A stretch of DNA of 64,000 nt from Halanaerobium sp041694515 (GCA_041694515.1 JASMSZ010000054.1:1-64000), one strand, 5' to 3'. Positions 17,745 through 26,415 are shown, counted from the stretch's first letter. The notes: generated by a model not told the origin, from the sequence alone. Made by a program: numbers and translations.

Positions 17745-19624
17745 ATACCCAATTCCTCCCTCTGACTCAAGATATGTCGTTCAATCATGCGGGCAGCTAT
17801 TTTTGGATCAGGCTCAACTGCAAACTTAGCATTAACTACATCTTCCAGTTCATCAGTTAATAAATCAGTAACCTTTTGACTGCCATTGGTATTAGGTGGT
17901 AATCCTACTACTGTATAGAAACCTGAAGCAACAAAATAGGAAGCAATTGTTAGAGCTTTTTGAGCATACCATTCCGGTGCTGCTCCCGCGGCAGGTAATT
18001 GATCAATACCTACATCAAGTGCATTAGCTAATTCACCTGCTAAAGCAAGAATACGCGAACAATCAACACAGGATCCCATATGTAGAATTGGTGGTATATT
18101 TAAGCTTTCACAAACCTCACGCAAACCATCACCGGCCATTTTAGCTGCTTCGGGAACCAATAGTCCTGCTTTCCCAGATGCCACAGCAGCACAACCGGTT
18201 TCAACCATTAAAATATCTTTCTTCATTAATTCTTTGGCTAAATTAACATGACCATAGTCATGTTGAATTTTAGGATTACTGCAGCCTACTGAGCCTACAA
18301 TCCCTTTTATTTTTCCAGAAGTAATTGCATCTATTAATGGTTTAAAACTGCCTCCTAGTTCTTCTTTAATTGCCTCCACAGAAAAACCAGCTACCATTTC
18401 CATTGGCTCACAGGGGATTTCTACTTTCTGAGGATTCCGTTCTTTGTAGGTATCTATAGCCAGTTCAACTATCTCTGTTGCCGTATCATAAGCATTTTCA
18501 GGATGAAATTCTTTATGTACCGCACCGGGAACTTTTGATTTTTCACTGGTAGAGATAACCTTACTGTGAAAACATTTTGCCACCTGTGGAAGAGAAGGAA
18601 AAATACATTGATAATCAATAATCATTGCATCTACTGCTCCTGTAGCAAGGGCCAGCTCCTGATTAAGCATATTTCCAGCCATCGGTATTCCTTTTCTCAT
18701 CAATAGTTCATTACCTGTACAGCATAAACCGACTAAATTAATTCCTTCTGCTCCGGCAGCTTTAGCTTGATCAACCAGTTCCTGATTATTAGCCGCTTTA
18801 ACTACTACATCTGATAAAACAGGATTATGGCCGTGCAGCACAATATTTACCATCTCTTCTTTTAAAGTTCCTAAATTAACTGTGGATTGTGTCACTTTAG
18901 GTGTTCCAAATAAAATATCAGATAGCTCAGTTGCCATCATTGATCCACCCCAACCATCAGCCAGCGAAGTTCTTAAACCATGAAGTAACATATTCGTGTA
19001 ATCCGCCCCTACACCCATGTGAACTCGATGCATAGCTTCAACTACTTCTCGGTCAATTCCCCGAGGCATAATACCTGCTTGATTCCAGATCTCTCTTGTT
19101 TTTTCTGGAGCTCGATCTGTAAAATCTAATTTTCCTTTAACCATCCCATATTCAGCTAAAAATTGTTCACCCATTTCTTTTGCTATCTCTAAATTAGAAC
19201 GACCTTCCACTTCTATTCCAATATCTTGCGCCACATTTTTTAATTTCTCTGTGTCTAAAAGTTCATAACCCTGGCTTTCCCCATTTGCTGTTTCATAAAA
19301 AGTTTCTAATACTTCACGACCATGATCAGAATGTGAGGCTGACCCAGCTGCCATATCATTTAGCAGATTTCGAGCTACAATTAAATTAGCATCCGCCCCA
19401 CAAACTCCCCGCTGCGGTCCCTCTTCAAATGGGTCTACCTGACAGGGTCCCATTTTACATGAATTACAACAAATCCCCAGTTGACCAAATCCACACTGCG
19501 GCTGCTGTGCTTCTAATCTATCCCAGGCTGTTTCAATATTTTCATCTAAAGTCCTCTTCATTGTCTGTTTTTCATCTTCATCTATTGTTCGTTCATCTAC
19601 TTTTTTATCTATCTCAGTGCTCAT
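17741..19624 (-). CDS. cooS: Anaerobic Ni,Fe carbon monoxide dehydrogenase catalytic subunit
   Basis: A 627-residue CODH oxidising CO to CO2 (reversibly). Cysteines of the D- and B-clusters are seen at 44, 52, 53, 56, 61 and 75 (CGFGQLGICCNSCKMGPC...GVCG). C-cluster ligands are visible as HGHNP (His), VGLCCTGNE, DYQCIFPS, SVGCSNP, ETGCAAV and GSCVDCSR. Nothing required is missing, so it should be active once Ni is inserted. No acetyl-CoA synthase or energy-converting hydrogenase genes are in the window; the partner CooF and the flavoprotein suggest coupling to NAD(P). Confidence 0.97.
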   Translation of the reverse strand: MSTEIDKKVDERTIDEDEKQTMKRTLDENIETAWDRLEAQQPQCGFGQLGICCNSCKMGPCQVDPFEEGPQRGVCGADANLIVARNLLNDMAAGSASHSDHGREVLETFYETANGESQGYELLDTEKLKNVAQDIGIEVEGRSNLEIAKEMGEQFLAEYGMVKGKLDFTDRAPEKTREIWNQAGIMPRGIDREVVEAMHRVHMGVGADYTNMLLHGLRTSLADGWGGSMMATELSDILFGTPKVTQSTVNLGTLKEEMVNIVLHGHNPVLSDVVVKAANNQELVDQAKAAGAEGINLVGLCCTGNELLMRKGIPMAGNMLNQELALATGAVDAMIIDYQCIFPSLPQVAKCFHSKVISTSEKSKVPGAVHKEFHPENAYDTATEIVELAIDTYKERNPQKVEIPCEPMEMVAGFSVEAIKEELGGSFKPLIDAITSGKIKGIVGSVGCSNPKIQHDYGHVNLAKELMKKDILMVETGCAAVASGKAGLLVPEAAKMAGDGLREVCESLNIPPILHMGSCVDCSRILALAGELANALDVGIDQLPAAGAAPEWYAQKALTIASYFVASGFYTVVGLPPNTNGSQKVTDLLTDELEDVVNAKFAVEPDPKIAARMIERHILSQREELGI

Positions 19625-20259
19625 GCTTTAGAATCCTCCCTTTTTTTAGATGATGGTAATGGTCCTATTTGGGCAATCTTTTCCTGTAATTTCTTAAATG
19701 ATTTAATGTTTTTGGGTATTTCTTTATGATTCCCTCCGCCCCTGATTTGACTGGTTATATTTCTGAATAGTTTTGTCTGTCTCTGATTACTAAGCTCATT
19801 CGCCTCAGCATAAATTAAAGCATCAGTTCTACAGGCTTCTACACAGGCTGGTTTTTTAGCTTCCTGCAGTCTTTCAAGACAGTGATCACATTTATAAGCT
19901 ATATCATTACCATCTTCTTCTAGCTGGCGAAAAGCGATAGCATCATTGGGACAAACCATCGCACACATTCCACAGGAAATACATTTTTCTGCTTCCACCT
20001 GTACTGAATCAAACTCAGAATCATGATAAATTGCATCAATTGGACAGGCATTTTCACAGGGAGCAGGATCACAGTGTTGACATTTATTAGGAAATGTCAT
20101 TAAGTCAATTCCCAGACCTACCTGAATCCTTGGTTGAGACTTTGGCTTATCTGTCAGCATTGAATATAAATCTTTACCTGAAGAATGCTCTACAGCACAT
20201 GCCATTTCACAATGTCTGCAGCCAACACATCTTTCTACATCTGCAAATACTACTTTCAA
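19621..20259 (-). CDS. cooF: CooF-type polyferredoxin, electron carrier of CODH
   Basis: A 212-residue protein with four [4Fe-4S] cysteine sets: CVGCRHCEMAC, CQHCDPAPCENAC, CISCGMCAMVC and CDHCLERLQ...CVEAC, the HycB/CooF arrangement. It carries electrons between CooS and the flavoprotein. The start is taken as TTG at 20259, which has a strong GAGGAGGT ribosome-binding site; the frame runs 84 bases further up but that extension is a hydrophobic artefact of AT-rich leader sequence. It overlaps cooS by 4 bases and is first in the operon. Confidence 0.92.
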   Translation of the reverse strand: MKVVFADVERCVGCRHCEMACAVEHSSGKDLYSMLTDKPKSQPRIQVGLGIDLMTFPNKCQHCDPAPCENACPIDAIYHDSEFDSVQVEAEKCISCGMCAMVCPNDAIAFRQLEEDGNDIAYKCDHCLERLQEAKKPACVEACRTDALIYAEANELSNQRQTKLFRNITSQIRGGGNHKEIPKNIKSFKKLQEKIAQIGPLPSSKKREDSKA

Positions 20260-20437
20260 TTTCTTACCTCCTCGTATAATAATTATTATTACTAATTGTA
20301 AGCATAATACTATAATTAAATATAATTTTCTTAATTCCTGCAAAAAATTAAAATTTTTTAATTTTTCTGCAATTATATATATATAATTTAAAAGTGAGCC
20401 AGGAAAATAATTTAAAAATGATGGATAGGTGAAAAAG

Positions 20438-20506
20438 GTGATAAAATTGAATAAAAAAGCCAGTATTCTTATTAAACAATTTGTCGAAGATCAATCAATT
20501 AGATAA
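20438..20506 (+). pseudogene. Possible truncated 22-codon gene start
   Basis: A GTG preceded by AGGTGAAAAA starts a 22-codon frame (MIKLNKKASILIKQFVEDQS) that ends abruptly where sequence resembling a reverse transcriptase begins on the other strand. It looks like the 5' end of a gene cut by the inserted element. The product is not recognised. The surrounding 20260-20437 is AT-rich leader DNA of cooF with no confident promoter. Confidence 0.3.
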
Positions 20507-20706
20507 ACAGCCTGAGAGTCAGAATTTTCAAGAAATCCAGTTAGACTTTCAATAACTCTTTTAGCTGCTTTCTTACTTTTAACATAAATCTGGTTATCAT
20601 CAGCATAGCGGCAGAATTTATAATTGAGTATCTCCAGTTCTTTATCCAGTTCATCCAGTATAATGTTACTAAACAATGGACTTAGAGACCCCCCTATGCC
20701 AGGCAA
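20491..20706 (-). pseudogene. Remnant of group II intron reverse transcriptase/maturase
   Basis: About 60 codons (roughly 20697 to 20525) match the catalytic core of group II intron RTs: GGSLSPLFSNIILDELDKEL, CRYADDNQIYVKSKKA with the YADD active-site motif, and RVIESLTGFLEN. The usual PQGGPLSP is degraded to PGIGGSLSP. All N- and C-terminal domains are gone and the end (SDSQAVYLID) is unrelated sequence. No intron RNA domains V or VI are visible beside it. It is an inactive fragment left by deletion. Confidence 0.8.
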
Positions 20707-20714
20707 ACCTGCAA

Positions 20715-20743
20715 AAACCCTGAAGCTAAAAGCTCCAGGGTTT
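20715..20743 (-). terminator. Terminator of the 44-residue gene
   Basis: Stem AAACCCTG (20715-20722) with CAGGGTTT (20736-20743) and an inner AGCT/AGCT pairing; on the minus strand it ends in five T residues. It lies 18 bases after the stop codon of the small gene at 20761. Confidence 0.8.
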
Positions 20744-20760
20744 AATTTTGATCTTTGATT

Positions 20761-20895
20761 TTAGTAGCCGCCCATCATATAATATTCCATCAAGGCGCTA
20801 TTTTTTAAGTTGTCATGTCTCTGATCAGCATCAGACTGTTCGTTAGCCTTAACCTGATCCTTGTGAGTGCGCTTGTGCTTAAAAATGTTCTTCAT
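20761..20895 (-). CDS. Unrecognised 44-residue protein
   Basis: A complete small gene: promoter, 100-base structured leader, AAGGGGG ribosome-binding site 8 bases before ATG, 44 codons and a terminator. The product is hydrophilic, Lys/His/Arg-rich at the N-terminus (KNIFKHKRTHKDQ), Asp/Glu/Gln in the middle and ends MEYYMMGGY. No signal peptide, membrane segment or cysteine. I do not recognise a family. The basic front and aromatic tail might suit nucleic-acid or ribosome binding, but this is speculation. Confidence 0.7.
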   Translation of the reverse strand: MKNIFKHKRTHKDQVKANEQSDADQRHDNLKNSALMEYYMMGGY

Positions 20896-20924
20896 TAGTA
20901 ATGCCCCCTTAATAATTTTGTTAG

Positions 20925-21009
20925 GGAACATACTCGCTGCACATCTACTTTGTTCCAGAAAATAAGCCCACCGACCTAATAATAACTCCGCTACTCACTT
21001 TCTGTCGGT
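20925..21009 (-). ncRNA. Structured leader RNA of the 44-residue gene
   Basis: Two adjacent stems in the minus-strand transcript: ACCGAC/GTCGGT (21004-21009 with 20970-20975) and GGAACA/TGTTCC (20951-20956 with 20925-20930). Both loops carry a GAGTA sequence next to a G/C-rich AGCG (GAGTAGCG, AGCGAGTA). The first stem would form right after the transcription start. It does not match any riboswitch class I could recall; it could be a cis-regulatory element or RNA-stability structure. Confidence 0.5.
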
Positions 21010-21017
21010 TCAGTTAG

Positions 21018-21046
21018 ATTATACTACTTTAAAAATACTTTGGCAA
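21018..21046 (-). promoter_or_regulatory. Promoter of the 44-residue gene
   Basis: Minus-strand TTGCCA (21041-21046) and TATAAT (21018-21023) with a 17-base spacer. Confidence 0.8.
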
Positions 21047-21087
21047 GAGTTTTGTTAGAATTTTTTCAAAATTATTTCTTTTGTTCT

Positions 21088-21501
21088 TCAATATGATAAT
21101 TTAGTTTCCAGAGAAGAGCTTGCGTCCATTAATTCTGAGTAAACTTTGATATCTAAAACCGGAGTCCCATCAATTGCATCCAGTCCGTAGACAAAGAGTT
21201 TATTATCTTCTTTTTTTAATAATTTAACTGTTGTAACTCCAATTGGATTGGGGCGCCTGGGACTTCGGGACGAAAAAACACCTCTTTTAGGCCCTACCCG
21301 CCATTCGGAAATTAAATCATAAGCTTCTGTCTGATGCAGGTAATAAACTATCTGTAGATATTCATAATCCTCTATTTTATAAAGGCCATCTTCATATTGA
21401 GCTTCAATTTCAATAATACTTTCATTATTTTTCATCTCTGCCGGACCTACCGGCTTTTTAAATTTACTCCTAACTTTTCCAATTGCAGTAAATTTTATCA
21501 T
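21088..21501 (-). CDS. trmO: tRNA (N6-threonylcarbamoyladenosine-37-N6)-methyltransferase, TrmO/TsaA family
   Basis: A 136-residue protein of the YaeB/TsaA/VirR beta-barrel family that uses S-adenosylmethionine to methylate t6A37 in tRNA-Thr. Motifs: FTAIGKVRSKFKKPV at the start, VGPKRGVFSSRSPRRPNPIG (S-AdoMet region) and YGLDAIDGTPVLDIK. It lacks the C-terminal domain of the E. coli enzyme, as is common. ATG at 21501 has AGAGGTG at 9 bases; the in-frame GTG at 21513 is part of that site. It follows larC by 31 bases and is probably in the same transcript. Confidence 0.85.
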   Translation of the reverse strand: MIKFTAIGKVRSKFKKPVGPAEMKNNESIIEIEAQYEDGLYKIEDYEYLQIVYYLHQTEAYDLISEWRVGPKRGVFSSRSPRRPNPIGVTTVKLLKKEDNKLFVYGLDAIDGTPVLDIKVYSELMDASSSLETKLSY

Positions 21502-21532
21502 ATCAGCTCTCACCTCTGTTAAGTCAGAAATT

Positions 21533-22815
21533 TTAAGTAAATAATTTTTCTGCTGCCTCTTTTTTTAAGAGATCATAAACTTTCTGCAGTCCCATATTTT
21601 CTCTTTCAGCGATTTCCTTACACTCCTCATATTCCGGAGAAAATTTAATTAATTCTCCTTCATAATAACCGGCCTTAATGGTTACCTTTCCTAATGAAGA
21701 ATTCAAATCAAAATACCTGCGCTCCAGACAGCTGCGTTCAACTTCCCGGTGCCTAATACCCAGAGTGGTTGTTTCTATATAAATAATTTCTTCCAGTTCT
21801 TTTCGTTTCTCTGCAGCTGTAAGCACAGTCAGTTTTTGAGCCGGACGATTCTTTTTCATCATAATATTTGTGAGATAGACATCCTTAGCACCGGCCTCAA
21901 ACAGTTTCTGGAACAGATAAGAATAAATTTCTCCACTCATATCATCAATATTTGTTTCTAAAATTAAGAGCTTTTCTTTACTTTTTTTTTAGCCTGATAA
22001 ACCCGCAGGAGATTTGTAATTTCAAAATCCTTTTTGCCGGCACCATAAGCGATTTTTTCTACCTCAACTTCTGGCATCTCAATAAATTCTTCTGCCAGAG
22101 TTTTAATAATAGCAGCTCCGGTAGGAGTAACCAGTTCTCCTCTAACCCCTGTTGAGTAGACAGGTACACCTTTTAAAATTTCAATTGTTGCCGGGGCCGG
22201 GATCGGAATTCTACCGTGGGCGGCATCCACAAATCCGGTGCCTAACGGTACGGCAGCAGCATAAATATGATCCGGATTCAGCAGTTCAACTAAAATAGCT
22301 GCCCCTACAATATCTACTATAGAATCAACAGCCCCTACTTCGTGAAAATGAACTTCAGCAATTGACTTATTGTGAACCTTTGCTTCAGCTTCTGCTACTT
22401 TTGCAAAAATATCAATACTCAAATCTTTTACTTTCTGGCTGAGCTGGCTCTGGTTGATTAATTCTTTAATATCATTAAAATTACGGTGAATCTGATCACT
22501 GCTGTGACTGTGAGGAACAGCTCCCTGATGACTGTGTTCATGGTGTCCATGGTGTTCATGATATCCCGCAGCAGCTTTGTCATTTCCAGCCGCCACATGA
22601 TCAGGATGAGTCTCATCCTCTAATACAACTTTAAAATCGGTGGCAGTAATTCCATTTTTCTGGACAGTAGAAATTTCAATCTCATAACCTGCAAGATTTA
22701 ACTTTTTTAATTCTTCTAAAAATCTATCCTGATCTACCCCCAGATCAAGCAGAGATGCAATTGTCATATCCCCACTGATTCCGGAAAGTAAATCAAAGTA
22801 TAATATTTTTTCCAT
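21533..22815 (-). CDS. larC: Nickel-pincer cofactor insertase LarC, expressed by -1 frameshifting
   Basis: LarC inserts Ni(II) into the pyridinium bis-thiocarboxylate mononucleotide using CTP. Two frames encode it: LarC1 (22815-21964; FDLLSGISGDMTIASLLDLG, EVHFHEVGAVDSIVDIVG, a His-rich linker near residues 85-110) and LarC2 (from the -1 frame to 21533). In the -1 frame the run continues KEKLLILETNIDDMSGEIYS, the conserved LarC junction, with no stop. The joined product is about 427 residues, normal for LarC. In Lactobacillus plantarum LarC is likewise made by a programmed frameshift. LarC2 could otherwise start at ATG 21940. Confidence 0.88.
21982..21990 (-). other. Slippery A9 site for -1 ribosomal frameshift in larC
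   Basis: Nine A residues in the mRNA (codons GCT AAA AAA AAA GTA) form an A AAA AAA heptamer in phase. Slipping back one base gives AGT AAA GAA AAG CTC and then the conserved TNIDDMSG reading frame. Staying in frame stops 15 bases later at TAA (21964). Confidence 0.8.
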
Positions 22816-22816
22816 T

Positions 22817-23587
22817 TTATCCTTCCTCTCTTGCTTTTTCTATCTGTAAGTTAATTGTACTGGCCAGATAAGCAGCACCAAATCCATTATCTATATTGAC
22901 TACTCCAATTCCACTGGCACAGCTGTTGAGCATTGTCAGCAGGGCAGAAACTCCTCCAAAATTAGTTCCATAACCAACACTGGTTGGAACAGCAATTACC
23001 GGTTTATCGACTAAGCCGCCGACTACACTGGCCAGAGCGCCTTCCATTCCAGCTACTGTTATAATTACCTGGGCATCATTAAATTTATCCAGATTGCTGA
23101 GCAGACGGTGAATCCCGGCCACACCAACATCATAGAGGCGCTCAACTGAATTTCCAAGAGCTTCAGCAGTTACTACAGCTTCTTCTGCAACCGGAATATC
23201 CGAAGTACCACCACTAACCACCAAAATTTTACTCTTAGTTTTCTCCAGCTTTTGTTTTTCTATAAAAATCATCTTCGGCCGCTCATGATAAACCGCCTCA
23301 GGTGCAATTTCTTTAATTCTCTCATATACTTCTTCGCTGGCTCTGCTGGCCAGTATATTATTCTCGTGTTTCAGCATTTCTTTAACTATACCTTCAATTT
23401 CCATTAAAGATTTTCCTTCACAGTAAATCACCTCGGGATAACCATTGCGCAGACTGCGGTGATTATCTACTTTGGCAAAACCAAGATCCTTAAAAGGCAG
23501 ATCCTTTAACGAAGAAGCTGCCTCGTCTACCTCTATTTCTCCATTTTTAACCTTTTCTAAAATTGCTGTAATATCTTCTTTATTCAT
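22817..23587 (-). CDS. larB: Nickel-pincer cofactor synthesis carboxylase LarB
   Basis: A 256-residue enzyme that carboxylates nicotinic acid adenine dinucleotide and hydrolyses it to the pyridinium 3,5-biscarboxylate mononucleotide. The C-terminal PurE-like domain contains ILVVSGGTSDIPVAEEA, YDVGVAGIHRLL, VIITVAGMEGALASVVGGL and PTSVGYGTNFGG. It overlaps larE by 8 bases and lies one base from larC; the three are a unit. Confidence 0.93.
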   Translation of the reverse strand: MNKEDITAILEKVKNGEIEVDEAASSLKDLPFKDLGFAKVDNHRSLRNGYPEVIYCEGKSLMEIEGIVKEMLKHENNILASRASEEVYERIKEIAPEAVYHERPKMIFIEKQKLEKTKSKILVVSGGTSDIPVAEEAVVTAEALGNSVERLYDVGVAGIHRLLSNLDKFNDAQVIITVAGMEGALASVVGGLVDKPVIAVPTSVGYGTNFGGVSALLTMLNSCASGIGVVNIDNGFGAAYLASTINLQIEKAREEG

Positions 23588-24398
23588 CTTTTCCCTCCAG
23601 AATTTCTTTATTCATACTTCCACTTTTATAGGCTGATAAATCTAAGGTAACATATTGAAACCCTAATTTCTGTAATTTATCCCACAGTTTATTCATTAAG
23701 TTTAAATCAAGAATTTTTTCTCTATCAGCTTCCGATAATTCAATTCGAGCCAGATTGTTGTGGTCTCGAACCCTGAACTGTTCAAATCCATTTCGCCGCA
23801 GCAGTTCCTCAGCAATCTCGATTTTTTCCAGTCTCTCTGCTGTAATCGGATTGTTATAGGAAACCCGGGTAGCCAGACAGGATAATGTAGGCTTATTCCA
23901 GGTAACCAGCCCTAAATCTTTAGAGAGCATTCTAATTTCTTTTTTTGTCAGCTGTGCTGCAAGCAGTGGACTCTTAACTCCCAGTTCCTGTAAAGCTTTA
24001 CGTCCCGGCCGATAATCACCGGTGTCATCAAGATTAGAACCTTCGACCACTGTTTTACCATCAGCATAATCAAGAATCTGATTAAAAATTACTTTTTTGC
24101 AGTGATAACAGCGCTCAGCCGTATTTTCTACTGCTTTTTCCAGTTCTGCAAGCTCAACTTCTATTTGCTGATGTTCAAAATTTAATTCCTGCACCAGTTC
24201 TTCAACTTCCCTGATTTCTCTATCAGGGACAAAAGGAGTGTTAACCGTCACAGCTTCAAAGTTGGCTCCGGCTTTTTGAGCTGCGGCCGTTAAAAAGGTG
24301 CTGTCAACTCCTCCCGAAAAAGCAATCACAAAAGGTTCAAGCTCCTTTAAGTTATCTAATAATAAGTTGTATTTGTCATCTGTGGTTACTGTAGACAT
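23580..24398 (-). CDS. larE: Sulfur transferase LarE (PP-loop)
   Basis: A 272-residue ATP pyrophosphatase that adenylates the biscarboxylate intermediate and adds sulfur. PP-loop SGGVDS is at residues 28-33, GSNLDD at 120-125. Cys174 (LSCLATR) matches the sacrificial cysteine of the Lactobacillus enzyme. Cys97 and Cys100 (CYHC) are additional; three cysteines are the pattern of LarE proteins that hold a [4Fe-4S] cluster instead of sacrificing a cysteine, so this one probably uses a cluster. No larA client gene is in the window. Confidence 0.92.
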   Translation of the reverse strand: MSTVTTDDKYNLLLDNLKELEPFVIAFSGGVDSTFLTAAAQKAGANFEAVTVNTPFVPDREIREVEELVQELNFEHQQIEVELAELEKAVENTAERCYHCKKVIFNQILDYADGKTVVEGSNLDDTGDYRPGRKALQELGVKSPLLAAQLTKKEIRMLSKDLGLVTWNKPTLSCLATRVSYNNPITAERLEKIEIAEELLRRNGFEQFRVRDHNNLARIELSEADREKILDLNLMNKLWDKLQKLGFQYVTLDLSAYKSGSMNKEILEGKDE

Positions 24399-24430
24399 TT
24401 AAATACCTCCTGCTGTTTTATTTTAATTTA

Positions 24431-26287
24431 CTAATGAGTAGGTGGTACAAGTGATTTTTTATCATAACCGATTAAATCTTTACGCCCGGCCATTTTCAAG
24501 GCTTTACGCACTATTTGCTGATTTTCCTTTTTATGATACTGCAGCAGTGCTCTCTGCATTTTTTTGGCTTCTTTTGATTTTGCTACGTAGACTTCTTCCA
24601 TTGTCCGGGGATTATAGCCGCTGTAATACATAGCAGTGGCCATTGTTCCTGGAGTCGGATAAAAATCCTGTACCTGATCAGGGTGATGATTGATATCTCT
24701 TAAATATTCTGCCAGTTCTACTGCATCTTCCAGCCGGCTGCCCGGATGGCTGGAAATAAAATAGGGAATTAAATACTGTTCTAAACCAATTTCTTGATTA
24801 ACCTGATAAAAAGCTTTTCTAAACTTATCAAAAACCTCAATTCCCGGTTTACCCATATAACCCAAAACTTTATCTGAAACATGTTCCGGAGCAACTTTAA
24901 GCTGACCACTTACATGGTGAGCCGCCAGCTCTTTTAAATATTTGCGGCTTCCTTCATCTTCTAAAAGGTAATCAAAACGGATACCGGAGCGAACAAATAC
25001 CTTTTTTACTCCCGGCAGCTTTCTTAATTCTCTCAAAATCTCAAAATACTCTTCGTGATCAACCTCTAACTTACTGCAGGGATCAGGGAACATACATTCC
25101 TTGCCCTTACACATCCCCCGCGAAAGCTGATCTGAACAGGAAGGTTTGCGAAAATTAGCAGTCGGTCCTCCCACATCATGGATATAACCTTTAAAATCAT
25201 CCATAGCAATTATCTGCTCAGCCTCTTCCACCAGTGATTCTTTACTGCGGGCTGTCATCATTTTACCCTGATGAAAAGATATAGCACAAAATGAACAGGC
25301 ACCAAAACAGCCGCGAGAACTGACCAGACTGAATTTAACCTCTTTAATCGCCGGTACTCCTCCATCTCTTTCGTAAGCAGGGTGATAATCCCGCTGATAG
25401 GGCAGTGTATAAATATGATCCAGTTCTGCCTGACTTAAGGGCTCAACAGGTGGATTTTGAACTAAATAACGGTTTCCATGCTGCTGTACCAGCTGCTGAC
25501 CTCTAATTGGATCCTGTTCTAGATATTCAATTTTATAAGCATAAGCATACTGCTTTTTGCTGCTCTTTACTTCCTCATAGGATGGTAAAAGTTCATAATC
25601 ATATAAAGATTCCAGCTCGTCTGCAATAAAAGCTGTTCCCGGCAGATAATTAATATATTTAATCTCCAGTCCAGCTTCTAAGTTTTCAGCAATTTTTAAA
25701 ATCTGTTTTTCTCCCATTCCATAAACTAAAAGATCAGCTCTGCTGTCAAAAAGCAGGGAACGGCGCACACTATCATCCCAGTAGTCATAGTAAGCAAAAC
25801 GGCGCAGACTGGCTTCAATTCCGCCAATAATTATTGGAATCTCTCCATAAGCTTCCCGCAGACGATTACTGTAAACTATAGTTGCCCGATCCGGACGCTG
25901 ACCGCTTTCTCCACCTGGAGAGTAATTATCATAACTGCGGTGATTTTTAGAAACTGAATAGTGATTGACCATCGAATCCATATTACCAGCAGTTACCAGA
26001 AATCCGAATTTGGGTTTGCCCAGTTTTTTAAAATCAGCTGTTGATCTCCAGTCAGGTTGAGCAATTATCCCTACTTTAAAACCGGCATCTTCTAAGACCC
26101 TGGCAATAATCGCTGTGCCAAAAGAAGGGTGATCTACATAGGCATCACCGCTGACAATAATAAAGTCAAGTTCTTCCCAGCCTCTTTTTCGCATATCATC
26201 TTTTGAGATTACCATAAACTGATCTCTTGGGTTTTCTAACTCTTCCTTGTTTTCTTTCTTTTTTAGATCCTGTTTTTTCTTTTCCAT
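24431..26287 (-). CDS. YgiQ family radical SAM protein
   Basis: A 618-residue member of the UPF0313/YgiQ family. The radical-SAM cysteines are in SSRGCFGACSFCAISFHQG near residue 325, and a second cysteine-rich run (CSDQLSRGMCKGKECMFPDPC) follows, as in the family. The N-terminal third resembles a cobalamin-binding-like Rossmann domain. Reaction is unknown in any organism. It precedes the lar genes by 32 bases and is first in that transcript; the link to nickel-pincer synthesis may be only positional. Confidence 0.9.
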   Translation of the reverse strand: MEKKKQDLKKKENKEELENPRDQFMVISKDDMRKRGWEELDFIIVSGDAYVDHPSFGTAIIARVLEDAGFKVGIIAQPDWRSTADFKKLGKPKFGFLVTAGNMDSMVNHYSVSKNHRSYDNYSPGGESGQRPDRATIVYSNRLREAYGEIPIIIGGIEASLRRFAYYDYWDDSVRRSLLFDSRADLLVYGMGEKQILKIAENLEAGLEIKYINYLPGTAFIADELESLYDYELLPSYEEVKSSKKQYAYAYKIEYLEQDPIRGQQLVQQHGNRYLVQNPPVEPLSQAELDHIYTLPYQRDYHPAYERDGGVPAIKEVKFSLVSSRGCFGACSFCAISFHQGKMMTARSKESLVEEAEQIIAMDDFKGYIHDVGGPTANFRKPSCSDQLSRGMCKGKECMFPDPCSKLEVDHEEYFEILRELRKLPGVKKVFVRSGIRFDYLLEDEGSRKYLKELAAHHVSGQLKVAPEHVSDKVLGYMGKPGIEVFDKFRKAFYQVNQEIGLEQYLIPYFISSHPGSRLEDAVELAEYLRDINHHPDQVQDFYPTPGTMATAMYYSGYNPRTMEEVYVAKSKEAKKMQRALLQYHKKENQQIVRKALKMAGRKDLIGYDKKSLVPPTH

Positions 26288-26415
26288 TTAATTTATCAGT
26301 AACTCCTTTATAATTCCTGAGTTCAAAAAATCATTTCTAAAAAAATTTATAATTTTTATAGTTTTAATTAAAGACTAAAATCCTATCTCGTTTTTATCCA
26401 GGCAATCTACTAACT

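Noticed and set aside
20260..20343. N-terminal hydrophobic extension of CooF as a membrane anchor
   Set aside because: The extension comes from AT-rich leader DNA; the strong ribosome-binding site and family N-terminus place the start at 20259.
20343..20366. AT palindrome (AAAAATTAAAA/TTTTTTAATTTTT) upstream of cooF as a possible Rex or CooA site
   Set aside because: It matches neither the Rex TTGTTAAN4TTAACAA pattern nor a CRP-type TTGAN6TCAA pattern; low-complexity AT sequence explains it.
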